From: Georgenia faecalis
GTDB lineage: Bacteria > Actinomycetota > Actinomycetes > Actinomycetales > Actinomycetaceae
Length of the DNA: 64,000 nucleotides
Assembly: GCF_003710105.1 (NCBI RefSeq)
Contig: NZ_CP033325.1
Span: 248,001-312,000 of the forward strand
Direction of reading: 5' to 3'
A model generated the notes under the pieces. The model had not been told where the DNA came from. It made no database searches and was given only the letters and a program-made list of their open reading frames with translations. This document shows positions 7,617-15,198 of the stretch, in pieces (position 1 is the first letter of the stretch; each line of letters opens with the position of its first letter). The position numbers were made by a program, and so were the translations under genes.

Positions 7617-8759
7617 GAGGCATCCTGGCCGCTCGTGCTCGTGGCATTCGTCGTGGGGCTGGCCCTCGGCGCCCTCGCACTCCGGAGGTCGCGACGCACT
7701 CCGGCGCCCCCGGCGGAGCCCGTCCTCAGCCCCGACGCCGCCGCCGTGCTGGCGGCCCTGCGCGCGAGCGCCGTCGTCCTCGACGCCGGCGACGACGTGC
7801 TCCGCGCCAGCCCGTCCGCGTACAGCGTGGGCCTCGTGCGCTCCGGCCGCCTGGGTCACGCCGCGCTCGCCGACCTCGTCGACGCGGTCCGCGCCGACGG
7901 GGAGATCCGGGACCGCGAGCTCACCCTGCCCCGCAGCCGGCTGGCGGGGTCCGGCGTGATGATCGTCCAGGTCCGGGTCGCCCCGCTGGGCGACGGACGC
8001 GTGCTCCTCGTCGCCGAGGACCACACCGCGGCCCGCCGCCTCGACCAGGTGCGGCGCGACTTCGTCGCCAACGTCTCGCACGAGCTCAAGACGCCCGTAG
8101 GGGCCCTGGCGCTCCTCGCGGAGACCGTGCACGACGCGGCGGACGACCCGGTGACCGTCCGGCGCTTCGCGGAGCGGATGCAGCACGAGGCGCGCCGCCT
8201 CACCCGGCTGGTCCAGGAGATCATCGACCTGTCCCGCCTGCAGGAGCCCGACGCCCTCGTGGACTCGGAGCTCGTCGACGTCGACGACGTCGTCGCCGAG
8301 GCGGCCGACCGGGTGCGGGTCGAGGCGGAGTCGCGCCAGGTGACCCTCGTCGTCGGCGGCGAGCGCGGCCTGCAGGTGCACGGCGACCGGGACCTCCTCG
8401 CCACAGCGGTGCGCAACCTCCTCGACAACGCCCTGCGGCACTCCCGGCCGGCCGGCCGGGTCTCCGTCGGTGTGGCCGCGCGCGGCGAGGAGGTGCGGAT
8501 CGCCGTCGTCGACCAGGGGGAGGGCATCCCGGCCGACCAGCGGAACCGGATCTTCGAGCGGTTCTACCGCGGCGACCCGGCCCGGGCCCGGCGCACCGGG
8601 GGGTCCGGCCTGGGGCTGAGCATCGTCAAGCACATCGCTGCCGACCACGGCGGGGACATCACCGTGTGGTCCGTCGAGGGCAAGGGATCGACCTTCACCC
8701 TCGTCCTGCCGCGCGCGACCGAGACGACGGCGCCGACCGACGAGGAGGGACCGGTATGA
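7614..8759 (+). CDS. senX3: Sensor histidine kinase, SenX3/PhoR-like
   Basis: 381 aa. One N-terminal transmembrane helix (residues 5-23) is followed by a PAS-like region (about 40-140), a DHp domain with the phospho-acceptor His156 in FVANVSHELKTP, and a HATPase_c domain with the N box (AVRNLLDNALRHS), G1 (DQGEGIP) and G2 (GGSGLGLSIV). The family senses phosphate limitation with PhoU and PstSCAB and phosphorylates RegX3. Unlike EnvZ-type sensors it has almost no extracellular domain, which fits intracellular signalling via PhoU. The stop overlaps the regulator start (ATGA). Confidence 0.88.
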   Translation: MEASWPLVLVAFVVGLALGALALRRSRRTPAPPAEPVLSPDAAAVLAALRASAVVLDAGDDVLRASPSAYSVGLVRSGRLGHAALADLVDAVRADGEIRDRELTLPRSRLAGSGVMIVQVRVAPLGDGRVLLVAEDHTAARRLDQVRRDFVANVSHELKTPVGALALLAETVHDAADDPVTVRRFAERMQHEARRLTRLVQEIIDLSRLQEPDALVDSELVDVDDVVAEAADRVRVEAESRQVTLVVGGERGLQVHGDRDLLATAVRNLLDNALRHSRPAGRVSVGVAARGEEVRIAVVDQGEGIPADQRNRIFERFYRGDPARARRTGGSGLGLSIVKHIAADHGGDITVWSVEGKGSTFTLVLPRATETTAPTDEEGPV

Positions 8760-9445
8760 CGAGGATCCTGGTGGTCGAGGACGAGGACTCCTACCGCGAG
8801 CCGCTCACCTACCAGCTCGAGCGCGACGGGTATCAGGTGGTGGGCGTCGACAACGGCCCCGCCGCGCTGGAGGCGTACGACCGGACCGGCGCCGACCTGG
8901 TCCTCCTCGACCTCATGCTCCCCGGGATGTCGGGGACCGACGTCTGCCGCGAGCTGCGCAGCCGCGGCAACGTGCCGATCATCATGGTCACCGCCAAGGA
9001 CGACGAGGTGGACAAGGTGGTGGGGCTCGAGGTCGGCGCCGACGACTACGTGACCAAGCCCTACTCCTACCGCGAGCTGCTCGCCCGGGTGCGGGCCGTG
9101 CTGCGGCGTGCCCGCCCCGACGACCCCGCGAAGGAGACCGGGATCCTCGCCGTCGGGCGGATCCGGATGGACGTCGACCGGCACGAGGTGCTCCTCGACG
9201 GCGTCCCGGTCGCCATGCCCCTGCGGGAGTTCGAGCTCCTCGAGGTCCTCCTGCGCAACGTCGACCACGTCCTCACCCGCGGCCAGCTCATCGACCGGGT
9301 GTGGGGCGCCGACTACGTGGGGGACACCAAGACCCTCGACGTCCACGTCAAGCGCCTGCGCGCGAAGATCGAGGAGGACCCCTCGCAGCCCCGGGTGCTG
9401 CTCACCGTCCGGGGCCTGGGCTACCGGCTCGTCCCCCCGCGCTGA
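8756..9445 (+). CDS. regX3: Response regulator, RegX3/PhoB-like
   Basis: 229 aa OmpR/PhoB-family regulator. The receiver domain (1-120) has the acidic pocket at Glu9-Asp10, phospho-acceptor Asp52 in LVLLDLMLPG and the conserved Lys in YVTKPYSYREL. The C-terminal winged helix (about 135-227) contains MPLREFELLEVLLRN and the recognition helix region TKTLDVHVKRLRAKIEEDP. It is encoded in the same operon as the kinase with a 4-bp overlap. The likely target sites are GTTCACC repeats such as those at 7524-7552. The downstream pstS is a plausible target, though I see no clear repeat in front of it. Confidence 0.9.
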   Translation: MTRILVVEDEDSYREPLTYQLERDGYQVVGVDNGPAALEAYDRTGADLVLLDLMLPGMSGTDVCRELRSRGNVPIIMVTAKDDEVDKVVGLEVGADDYVTKPYSYRELLARVRAVLRRARPDDPAKETGILAVGRIRMDVDRHEVLLDGVPVAMPLREFELLEVLLRNVDHVLTRGQLIDRVWGADYVGDTKTLDVHVKRLRAKIEEDPSQPRVLLTVRGLGYRLVPPR

Positions 9446-9535
9446 CCCCCCGCCCGCCGCGGACGCGCCCCGCTGAGCGGTCGGCCGTCCGGACGTCCTA
9501 CCCTGTCCTACCGAAGACCGCGGCGAGGGGACGAC

Positions 9536-10612
9536 ATGAAGGCACGACGCACGTACGTGGGCGCGGTGGGCGTGCTCGCCCTCACGCTCGCCGGCTGCGG
9601 GGCGGGGACGACGAGCCTCGCGGGGGCCGGGGCCTCGTCCCAGGAGATCGCCATGCAGGCGTGGATGGCGGGATTCCAGGCCGACCACCCCGACGTGCTG
9701 CTCTCCTACGACCCCACCGGGTCGGGGGCCGGCCGGGAGATGTTCATCACCGGCGCCGTCGACTTCGCGGGCTCGGACGCCGCGTTCGACGAGGAGGAGC
9801 TCGAGGAGGCCGTCGGCCGGTGCCTCGGGGGCGACGTCCTCGAGCTGCCGCTGTACATCTCGCCCATCGCGATCGCGTACCACCTGCCCGGTCTCGACGT
9901 CGACCACCTCAACCTCGAGGCCGAGGTGGTCGCGGCGATGTTCGACGGGCAGATCGAGCGGTGGGACGACCCGGCCATCGCCGCGACCAACCCCGGCGTC
10001 GACCTGCCCGACCTGCCGGTCGTCCCGGTCAACCGCTCCGACGACTCCGGCACCACCGAGAACTTCACCGAGTACCTCGCCGCCGCGGGCGGCGAGGCGT
10101 GGCCGTACGAACCGAGCGACACGTGGCCGCGGTCCGGGACGCAGTCGGGCGCGCAGAACGCCGGCGTCGTCTCCACGCTCGAGGGTGCCGAGGGCACCAT
10201 CGGCTACGTCGACGCCTCGCAGGTGACGGCGGAGCTCGGCACGGTCGCCGTCGGGGTGGGCGACGAGTTCGTGCCGTACTCGCCGGAGGCGGCCGCCGCC
10301 GTCGTCGACGCCTCGCCGCCCGCGGAGGGCGCCAACGACTCGCGCCTGACGATCGAGGTCGACCACGGCACCGACGCGGCCGGGGCTTACCCCGTCGTGC
10401 TCATCTCCTACCTCATCGCCTGCTCGCGGTACGAGTCCGCGGAGGTCGCGGAGAACGTCTCCGACTTCCTCGCCTTCGTGGCGTCCGAGGACGGTCAGGA
10501 GTTCGCGGCACGGCCGGACGTCGCGGGCTCGGCGCCGATCTCCGCCGCGCTGCGCGAGCGGGTGCTCGCCGCGATCGACCAGATCTCAGCGGCCCCCGAT
10601 CAGGGGGCGTAG
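9536..10612 (+). CDS. pstS: Phosphate-binding lipoprotein PstS
   Basis: 358 aa. The lipoprotein signal peptide ends in LTLAGCG (Cys20). The phosphate-binding motifs of the PstS family follow: GAGASSQE, YDPTGSGAG, FAGSDAAFD and the RSDDSGTTENFTEYL loop. It captures inorganic phosphate outside the membrane for the PstCAB transporter. No pstC, pstA or pstB follows; the next gene is convergent and overlaps by 13 bp. The permease and ATPase must be encoded elsewhere, or this is an accessory PstS. Its position behind the two-component genes suggests Pho control. The mature protein is acidic, as is typical of secreted actinobacterial proteins. Confidence 0.9.
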   Translation: MKARRTYVGAVGVLALTLAGCGAGTTSLAGAGASSQEIAMQAWMAGFQADHPDVLLSYDPTGSGAGREMFITGAVDFAGSDAAFDEEELEEAVGRCLGGDVLELPLYISPIAIAYHLPGLDVDHLNLEAEVVAAMFDGQIERWDDPAIAATNPGVDLPDLPVVPVNRSDDSGTTENFTEYLAAAGGEAWPYEPSDTWPRSGTQSGAQNAGVVSTLEGAEGTIGYVDASQVTAELGTVAVGVGDEFVPYSPEAAAAVVDASPPAEGANDSRLTIEVDHGTDAAGAYPVVLISYLIACSRYESAEVAENVSDFLAFVASEDGQEFAARPDVAGSAPISAALRERVLAAIDQISAAPDQGA

Positions 10613-11067
10613 TCCTCGTACTGCGGCAGCGTCTCGTCGAGGACGGGGACGCGGGTGGTGACCGTGCCGCCGACGCCCGCGGACAGCATGATCTCGGCGG
10701 TGGCGCCGGGAGCGGCGGGGACCGCATCGACCCGGGCCGGGTCGTCGATGCCGAGCAGGACGGTGCCCTCGCCGGGGACGTCGATCTCGAGCTGCTCGTC
10801 ACCGACGGTGAGGGTGAAGACGACGTCCTCGTCGGTGTCGTTGACCAGCGCCCCGGACAGGCGGCCCGGCTCGCCCTCCTCGGGGGTGACGACGAGAAGG
10901 TTCTCCGCGCGGAGCGCCTGCGTGATCTCCACCTCGTTGCCGTCGGCGGGCTGCGCGAAGTTGGAGTCCTCGCGCTCGGGGTCGACGAGGGCGCAGCCTC
11001 CGCTGAGCAGCACCACCAGACCGGCGGTGGCGAGCGGGACGAGCGGGCGACGGGTGGTGCGAGCCAA
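10600..11067 (-). CDS. Small secreted or lipid-anchored protein
   Basis: 155 aa starting at TTG; the choice is supported by a perfect AAGGAGG six bases upstream. An N-terminal basic stretch (ARTTRRP) and hydrophobic core end in LLSGGCALV, an imperfect lipobox with Cys25, so lipid anchoring is likely but not certain. The rest is acidic and beta-rich (residues about 55-145, e.g. VVFTLTVGDEQLEIDVPGEG), suggesting an Ig-like or similar extracellular fold. It is convergent with pstS, their 3' ends overlapping by 13 bp, and divergent from carD. I do not recognise a family. Confidence 0.65.
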   Translation of the reverse strand: MARTTRRPLVPLATAGLVVLLSGGCALVDPEREDSNFAQPADGNEVEITQALRAENLLVVTPEEGEPGRLSGALVNDTDEDVVFTLTVGDEQLEIDVPGEGTVLLGIDDPARVDAVPAAPGATAEIMLSAGVGGTVTTRVPVLDETLPQYEDYAP

Positions 11068-11160
11068 GGCGGCCTCCTTGCGACGGACGGTCGGGTGAAG
11101 GGTACCGTCGCCGCGCTCCGGGCGGCCCGCCGCGCCCCGGCCGGCGACGGCGGAGCAGCG

Positions 11161-11231
11161 CGCCCCGATCGGGGCGGCCCGCTCGATTTCTCCCACAACC
11201 GCAGAAATCCGCCGTTTTAGCGTGCTAGGAT
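11161..11231 (+). promoter_or_regulatory. carD promoter region with two palindromes
   Basis: TAGGAT at 11226-11231 is a good -10 element, giving a leader of about 25 nt with AAGGAG before carD. Upstream lie a perfect 16-bp palindrome, CGCCCCGATCGGGGCG (11161-11176), and an inverted repeat GATTTCT (11185-11191) / AGAAATC (11203-11209) that covers the -35 region. No canonical -35 is visible. The AT-rich repeat stands out from its surroundings. Confidence 0.45.
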
Positions 11232-11262
11232 GGGGCATTCCCGACCAAGGAGCAGCCTGACC

Positions 11263-11745
11263 ATGACCTTCACTGTCGGTGAGACCGTCGTCTACCCGCA
11301 CCACGGAGCAGCGCTCATCGAGGCCGTCTCGAAGAAGGTCATCCGCGGCGAGGAGAAGCTCTACCTCCGGCTCCGGGTGGCCCAGGGCGACCTCACCATC
11401 GAGGTCCCGGCGGACAACGTCGACCTGGTCGGCGTCCGCGACGTCGTCGGGCGTGAGGGCCTGGAGCGGGTGTTCGAGGTGCTCCGCGCGCCGTACACCG
11501 AGGAGCCCACCAACTGGTCGCGCCGGTACAAGGCGAACGTCGAGAAGATCGCCTCCGGTGACGTCATCAAGGTCGCCGAGGTCGTCCGGGACCTGTCCCG
11601 CCGCGACGCCGACCGCGGCCTGTCCGCCGGCGAGAAGCGCATGCTCGCCAAGGCCCGCCAGATCCTCGTCTCGGAGCTCGCGCTCGCCGAGCGCACCGAG
11701 GAGGACAAGGCCGAGGCCATCCTCGACAACGTCCTCGCCTCCTGA
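11263..11745 (+). CDS. carD: CarD-family RNA polymerase-binding transcription factor
   Basis: 160 aa. The N-terminal RNAP-interaction (CarD/TRCF RID, Tudor-like) domain begins [17 protein letters not shown] and includes [12 protein letters not shown]. The C-terminal helical DNA-binding domain includes [18 protein letters not shown] and [16 protein letters not shown]. CarD stabilises open complexes at rRNA and other promoters in actinobacteria and is usually essential. It is followed after 7 bp by ispD, the conserved carD-ispD neighbourhood. The ATG at 11263 was chosen because it follows AAGGAG and begins the conserved MTF. Confidence 0.95.
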   Translation: MTFTVGETVVYPHHGAALIEAVSKKVIRGEEKLYLRLRVAQGDLTIEVPADNVDLVGVRDVVGREGLERVFEVLRAPYTEEPTNWSRRYKANVEKIASGDVIKVAEVVRDLSRRDADRGLSAGEKRMLAKARQILVSELALAERTEEDKAEAILDNVLAS

Positions 11746-11752
11746 CCCACCG

Positions 11753-12478
11753 GTGACGACGGCCGCGATCCTCGTCGCCGCCGGGTCCGGGACCCGCCTC
11801 GGCCACGACCGGCCGAAGGCCCTCGTCGCGCTCGGCGGCGTCCCGCTGCTGCTCCACGCCGCGCGGGCGCTGGCCGGCTCCGGCTGCGTGAGCCGCGTCG
11901 TCGTCGTCGCCCCGGCGGGGCACACCGCCGCCGTCGCGGGCCACTTCCCCGACGGCGTGGTCCCGGGCTCCGCCGTCGGTGTGGTCCTGGTCCCTGGGGG
12001 TGCCTCCCGCCAGGCCTCCGTCGCGGCCGGGCTCGCCGCCCTCGACGACGACGTCGACGTCGTCCTCGTCCACGACGCCGCCCGCGCCCTCGCGACGCCC
12101 GCCCTCGTGCGGGTGGTCGAGACGGCCGTGCGCGCCGGGCACGCCGCCGTCGTGCCGGGCCTGCCGGTGACGGACACGATCAAGGAGGTCGGTCCCGCGG
12201 ACCCCGCGGGCGCCGCCCCGGTCCGCGGCACCGTCGACCGGACCCGGCTGCGCGCCGTGCAGACCCCCCAGGGGTTCGTGCGCGCCACGCTCGAGGCCGC
12301 GCACGCGGCGGGCGCCGCCCGGGCGTCCGACGAGGCCCGCGCGGCCACCGACGACGCCGGCCTCTGCGAGGCGCTCGGCGTCGAGGTCTGGGTGGTGCCC
12401 GGCGAGGTCGACGCGCGGAAGGTGACGGAGCCGACCGACCTGGCGCTCGCGGAGCTCCTGCTCGCCCGCAGGGTCTGA
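11753..12478 (+). CDS. ispD: 2-C-methyl-D-erythritol 4-phosphate cytidylyltransferase
   Basis: 241 aa. The N-terminal CTP-binding motif AAGSGTRLGHDRPKAL, the segment GGASRQASV and the metal/substrate motif LVHDAARAL are all present, with TPQGF and DDAGLCEALG toward the C-terminus. It makes CDP-methylerythritol in the non-mevalonate isoprenoid pathway, which also feeds the carotenoid operon at the left of the window. It starts with GTG 7 bp after carD and probably shares its transcript. It is convergent with ispF, the next-but-one enzyme in the pathway, across a 66-bp spacer. Confidence 0.95.
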   Translation: MTTAAILVAAGSGTRLGHDRPKALVALGGVPLLLHAARALAGSGCVSRVVVVAPAGHTAAVAGHFPDGVVPGSAVGVVLVPGGASRQASVAAGLAALDDDVDVVLVHDAARALATPALVRVVETAVRAGHAAVVPGLPVTDTIKEVGPADPAGAAPVRGTVDRTRLRAVQTPQGFVRATLEAAHAAGAARASDEARAATDDAGLCEALGVEVWVVPGEVDARKVTEPTDLALAELLLARRV

Positions 12479-12517
12479 GCTACGCCCACGCGGGCGCCGG
12501 CGCACGCCGCCCGGCCG

Positions 12518-12547
12518 TGATCATGCAGAAGTGCCGGCGGGCGATCA
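12518..12547. repeat. REP-like element copy between ispD and ispF
   Basis: TGATCATGCAGAA at 12518-12530 followed by GCCGGCGG, with TGATC (12518) inverted as GATCA (12543-12547). A closely related sequence, TGATCGTGCAGAA then GCCGATGG, lies at 61331, and TGATCTTGCGGA at 61388. Three related copies in one window suggest a dispersed palindromic repeat family, here overlapping the ispF stop codon. Confidence 0.4.
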
Positions 12548-13027
12548 GCCCCGCGGGACGATGAGGGCGGTGGCGATCGCGGCCACTCCCTCGCCACGGC
12601 CGGTGAACCCCAGGGCGTCGGTCGTGGTCCCGCTCACCGACACGGGCGCCCCGAGGGCGATGACCATGGCGGCCTCCGCCTCGCGGCGGCGGGTGCTGAT
12701 CTTCGGGCGGAGCCCGATGACCTGGACGGCGACGTTGCCGATCTCGAAGCCCGCCTGGCGCACGCGCCGCGCGGCGTCGGCGAGCATCCGCGCGCCGGAC
12801 GCCCCCGCCCACCGCGGGTCCGCGACGCCGAACTGGCTGCCCAGGTCGCCGAGCCCGGCCGCCGAGAAGAGGGCGTCGCAGACCGCGTGCGCGGCGACGT
12901 CGGCGTCGGAGTGCCCCTCGAGGCCGACGACGCCCGGCCACTCCAGGCAGGCCAGGTGCATGACGCGTCCGGAGGCCTCGTCGGCGAACGCGTGGACGTC
13001 GGTCCCGATCCCCGTCCGCGGCAGCAT
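12545..13027 (-). CDS. ispF: 2-C-methyl-D-erythritol 2,4-cyclodiphosphate synthase
   Basis: 160 aa, the usual length. The metal ligands Asp10 and His12 lie in GIGTDVHAF and His47 in [21 protein letters not shown] and [17 protein letters not shown] are the conserved C-terminal motifs. It cyclises CDP-ME 2-phosphate to MEcPP in the non-mevalonate pathway. It is encoded opposite ispD rather than fused or downstream as in many actinobacteria, so the two ends converge. Its last codons overlap the REP-like element at 12518-12547. Confidence 0.95.
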   Translation of the reverse strand: MLPRTGIGTDVHAFADEASGRVMHLACLEWPGVVGLEGHSDADVAAHAVCDALFSAAGLGDLGSQFGVADPRWAGASGARMLADAARRVRQAGFEIGNVAVQVIGLRPKISTRRREAEAAMVIALGAPVSVSGTTTDALGFTGRGEGVAAIATALIVPRG

Positions 13028-13107
13028 GGGCCCAGGCTAGTGGGCCGGCGTCACCGGGCCGCCCAGCGGCGGTGCGGCCGTGAGGACGGTCCCCTCGGCA
13101 GTGGGGC

Positions 13108-13263
13108 TCAGGAGGCCCGGGGCTCGGGACGGCGGACGGGCCGGGGGATGGGGCGGCGCCGGGCACGGGCGACCCGGTCGGCGCGTGGTGCGTGCGGGAG
13201 GTAGACGAAGTCGGCGAGGGAGAGGCCGACGGACCGGGCGGCGAAGGCATCGAGGGGGTTCAT
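13108..13263 (-). CDS. Putative 51-aa micro-protein divergent from the ArsR-like regulator
   Basis: 51 aa starting MNPLDAFAARSVGLSLADFVY, followed by a very basic Arg/Pro-rich tail (RADRVARARRRP). The ATG follows AGAGG by 5 nt. Only 63 bp separate it from the divergent regulator, with a TTTGCAAA palindrome between, so common control is likely. No family recognised. It is short, so it could be a chance frame in GC-rich DNA, but the start, ribosome site and promoter-side repeats argue for a real gene. Confidence 0.45.
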   Translation of the reverse strand: MNPLDAFAARSVGLSLADFVYLPHAPRADRVARARRRPIPRPVRRPEPRAS

Positions 13264-13291
13264 GGCGTCCTCTACTCTAGGATGAGTAATG

Positions 13292-13314
13292 TTTGCAAAG
13301 GGTTCTCTGCAAAG
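13292..13314. promoter_or_regulatory. TTTGCAAA operator candidate
   Basis: The palindrome TTTGCAAA at 13292-13299 sits inside the first of two TGCAAAG repeats (13294-13300 and 13308-13314, 14 bp apart) in the AT-rich divergent promoter between the micro-ORF and the ArsR-like regulator. Repeats of this kind suggest autoregulation by the adjacent winged-helix protein. TAATGT just upstream could be the rightward -10. Confidence 0.45.
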
Positions 13315-13326
13315 ATAGGGCTGCAC

Positions 13327-14040
13327 ATGAGTCTTGGCAAGGGTCTTGACGACGGAGATCGAGCCGTGCCCGCGGACCCCGAGGGACCGACCGCGGCCGG
13401 CGCGGCGCCGCCCGGGCCCGGCGGCGACCATGCCGCCGTCCACGCCGACGCCGTGAGCGAGGCATCTGCGCCGCAGCGGGAGCTCGACGCCACCGCGCTC
13501 AAGGCCTATGCGCACCCCCTGCGGATGCGGATCATCCGGTACCTCGGCGACCACGGGGCGGCGACGTCGACCGAGCTCGCCCGGGTGCTGGGCGAGAGCA
13601 CCGGGCAGACGAGCTACCACCTGCGCCAGCTCGCGCGGCACGGCCTCATCGAGGACGTCCCCGGGCGGGGGAGCGGCCGCGAGCGGTGGTGGTGCCCCAC
13701 GTCCTTCAGCGTCGACGCCGCGCGGATGCGGCGCGACCCCGCGACGGCCCCCGCCGCCGCCCTGCTGCTCTCGGACATGGTCGAGGGACGGTCGCAGGCG
13801 CTCCAGGCCTGGGTGTCGTCGTCGGCGTCACCGGAGTGGGCATCGGCGTCCGTGCACGACCAGCGCACGCTCATCCTCACGCCGGCGGAGCTCGCGGAGC
13901 TGGTCGCCGACGTCCACGCCGCGCTCGAGCGCTTCACCGCGATCTCCCACGGCCGCCGCGAGTCAGGCGAGGCGCCCGACGGCGCTGAGCGGGTGCGGCT
14001 CTACCTCGACGCCTTCCCGCTCACCGACCCGCCGGACTGA
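13327..14040 (+). CDS. ArsR-like winged-helix transcriptional regulator
   Basis: 237 aa from the ATG at 13327. After a 55-residue flexible Ala/Pro/Gly-rich N-terminus comes a winged helix, about residues 55-125, beginning ATALKAYAHPLRMRIIRYLGD and including TSTELARVLGESTGQTSYH and LRQLARHGLIEDVPG. This is the ArsR/HTH_20 type found in many actinobacterial MFS-linked regulators. No cysteine metal-binding motif follows the recognition helix, so it is not a classical metal sensor. The C-terminal half (LILTPAELAELVADVHAALERF) is helical and probably dimerising or ligand-binding. It likely controls itself and the divergent micro-ORF. The Shine-Dalgarno is weak and the start is approximate. Confidence 0.8.
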   Translation: MSLGKGLDDGDRAVPADPEGPTAAGAAPPGPGGDHAAVHADAVSEASAPQRELDATALKAYAHPLRMRIIRYLGDHGAATSTELARVLGESTGQTSYHLRQLARHGLIEDVPGRGSGRERWWCPTSFSVDAARMRRDPATAPAAALLLSDMVEGRSQALQAWVSSSASPEWASASVHDQRTLILTPAELAELVADVHAALERFTAISHGRRESGEAPDGAERVRLYLDAFPLTDPPD

Positions 14041-14153
14041 CCGGGCACGCCGGAGTGACCCGGCCCGCCGGCGGCGCGCGGCGGGGCCTGGCCGCTGGGT
14101 CCGCTCGCGCGCGTGCGTTAGCGTCTTCGCCAGCCGGACCACGAGGGGTGTAC

Positions 14154-14996
14154 ATGTCGCAGAACGGGCAGGGCGCGCGGGACGCGCGGGACCCGCAGGG
14201 CGCCGGACGGCCGACCGTCGTCGTCACCGGGGGCGCGGGGCACATCGGCACCTACCTGCGCACCGTCGACGGTGGCCTCGCGGCGCACGGGTGGCAGCTC
14301 CACCTCGTCGACGCCACGCCCGCCGACGACCTGGCTCCCGGCGAGCGATTCACCGCCGTCGACCTCACGACGCCAGAGGCCGACGCGTGCCTCGAGGCGG
14401 CGATGGCGGGCGCGGACGCCGTCGTGCACCTTGCCGCCATCCCCAGCGAGGACGACTTCTGGGCGATCCGGCAGGCGAACATCGACGGCACCTTCCGCGT
14501 GTTCGACGCCGCCCGCCGGGCCGGTGTGCGGCGCTTGGTCTTCGCCAGCAGCAACCACGCCGTCGGCTTCTACCCCGCCGGTGACCCGGCCCCGGTCGGC
14601 GGCCCGGTCCGGCCGGACGGCTACTACGGCCTCTCCAAGGCATTCGGTGAGGCGCTGGGCAGCCTGTACGCCGACAAGTACGGCCTCGAGGTCGTCTCGC
14701 TGCGCATCGGCGCGTGCTTCGGCCGCCCCGGCGACGAGCGCGGCCTGGCGATCTGGCTCAGCCCCGGCGACGCCGTCCGGCTCGTCGCCGCCGCGCTGAG
14801 CGGCCCGGTCGACGGGCACACCGTCGTCTACGGCATCTCCGCGAACACCCGGGCGTGGTGGGACCTCGATGCCGCCCGCGCGCTGGGCTACGACCCGCAG
14901 GACGACTCCGAGGTTTACGCCGACCAGGCCGGCCCCGCCGCCGAGCCGGCCGGCCTCGTGGGCGGCCCGTTCGCCCTCGAGCACCACCCTGCCTGA
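14154..14996 (+). CDS. Uronate dehydrogenase-like NAD-dependent epimerase/dehydratase
   Basis: 280 aa extended SDR. The Rossmann motif VVVTGGAGHIGTYLR, HLAAIPSEDDFW, the catalytic Tyr-Lys in YYGLSKAFGEAL, and SSNHAVGFYP are seen. Its tail (RGLAIWLSP, VVYGISANTRAWWDLDAARALGY) closely follows bacterial uronate dehydrogenases (Udh), which oxidise glucuronate or galacturonate to the aldarolactone. A 20-residue N-terminal extension precedes the fold. Substrate is inferred from motif similarity, and other sugar SDRs remain possible. It stands alone between a regulator and a repeat region; a uronate or sugar-acid role would fit the sugar-acid genes from 37228 on. Confidence 0.75.
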   Translation: MSQNGQGARDARDPQGAGRPTVVVTGGAGHIGTYLRTVDGGLAAHGWQLHLVDATPADDLAPGERFTAVDLTTPEADACLEAAMAGADAVVHLAAIPSEDDFWAIRQANIDGTFRVFDAARRAGVRRLVFASSNHAVGFYPAGDPAPVGGPVRPDGYYGLSKAFGEALGSLYADKYGLEVVSLRIGACFGRPGDERGLAIWLSPGDAVRLVAAALSGPVDGHTVVYGISANTRAWWDLDAARALGYDPQDDSEVYADQAGPAAEPAGLVGGPFALEHHPA

Positions 14997-15027
14997 GGGG
15001 CCCTGACTGACCCGGGCCGCCCCGTGC

Positions 15028-15113
15028 TGAGTTCGCCGTTCTGTGCCGAGTTCGCTGGTTCTGACTAGCGAACTCGGCACGCACTAGCGAACTGGGTGCG
15101 CACTAGCGAACTC
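15028..15113. repeat. GAGTTCGC palindrome and 19-bp tandem repeats
   Basis: GAGTTCGC occurs at 15029 and 15048, and its complement GCGAACT at 15068, 15087 and 15106. The last three are units of a 19-bp tandem repeat (ACTAGCGAACT core). TGCCGAGTTCGCT (15044-15056) pairs perfectly with AGCGAACTCGGCA (15067-15079), a 13-bp stem with a 10-nt loop. It could work as a bidirectional terminator between the SDR and MFS genes, or be a dispersed repeat element. It is less GC-rich than its surroundings. Confidence 0.6.
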
Positions 15114-15198
15114 GTCGGGGGCGGGGTGCGGGGGAGCGGGGCCCAGCCGGCGGGGCTTGGGTGCGTAGCGGCGGCGCGCCGAGCGCCGGCCGCCCGGC

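Noticed and set aside
15044-15113. Site-specific attachment site or IS end
   Set aside because: Palindromic and tandem, but no integrase, transposase or target-site duplication is seen on either side.
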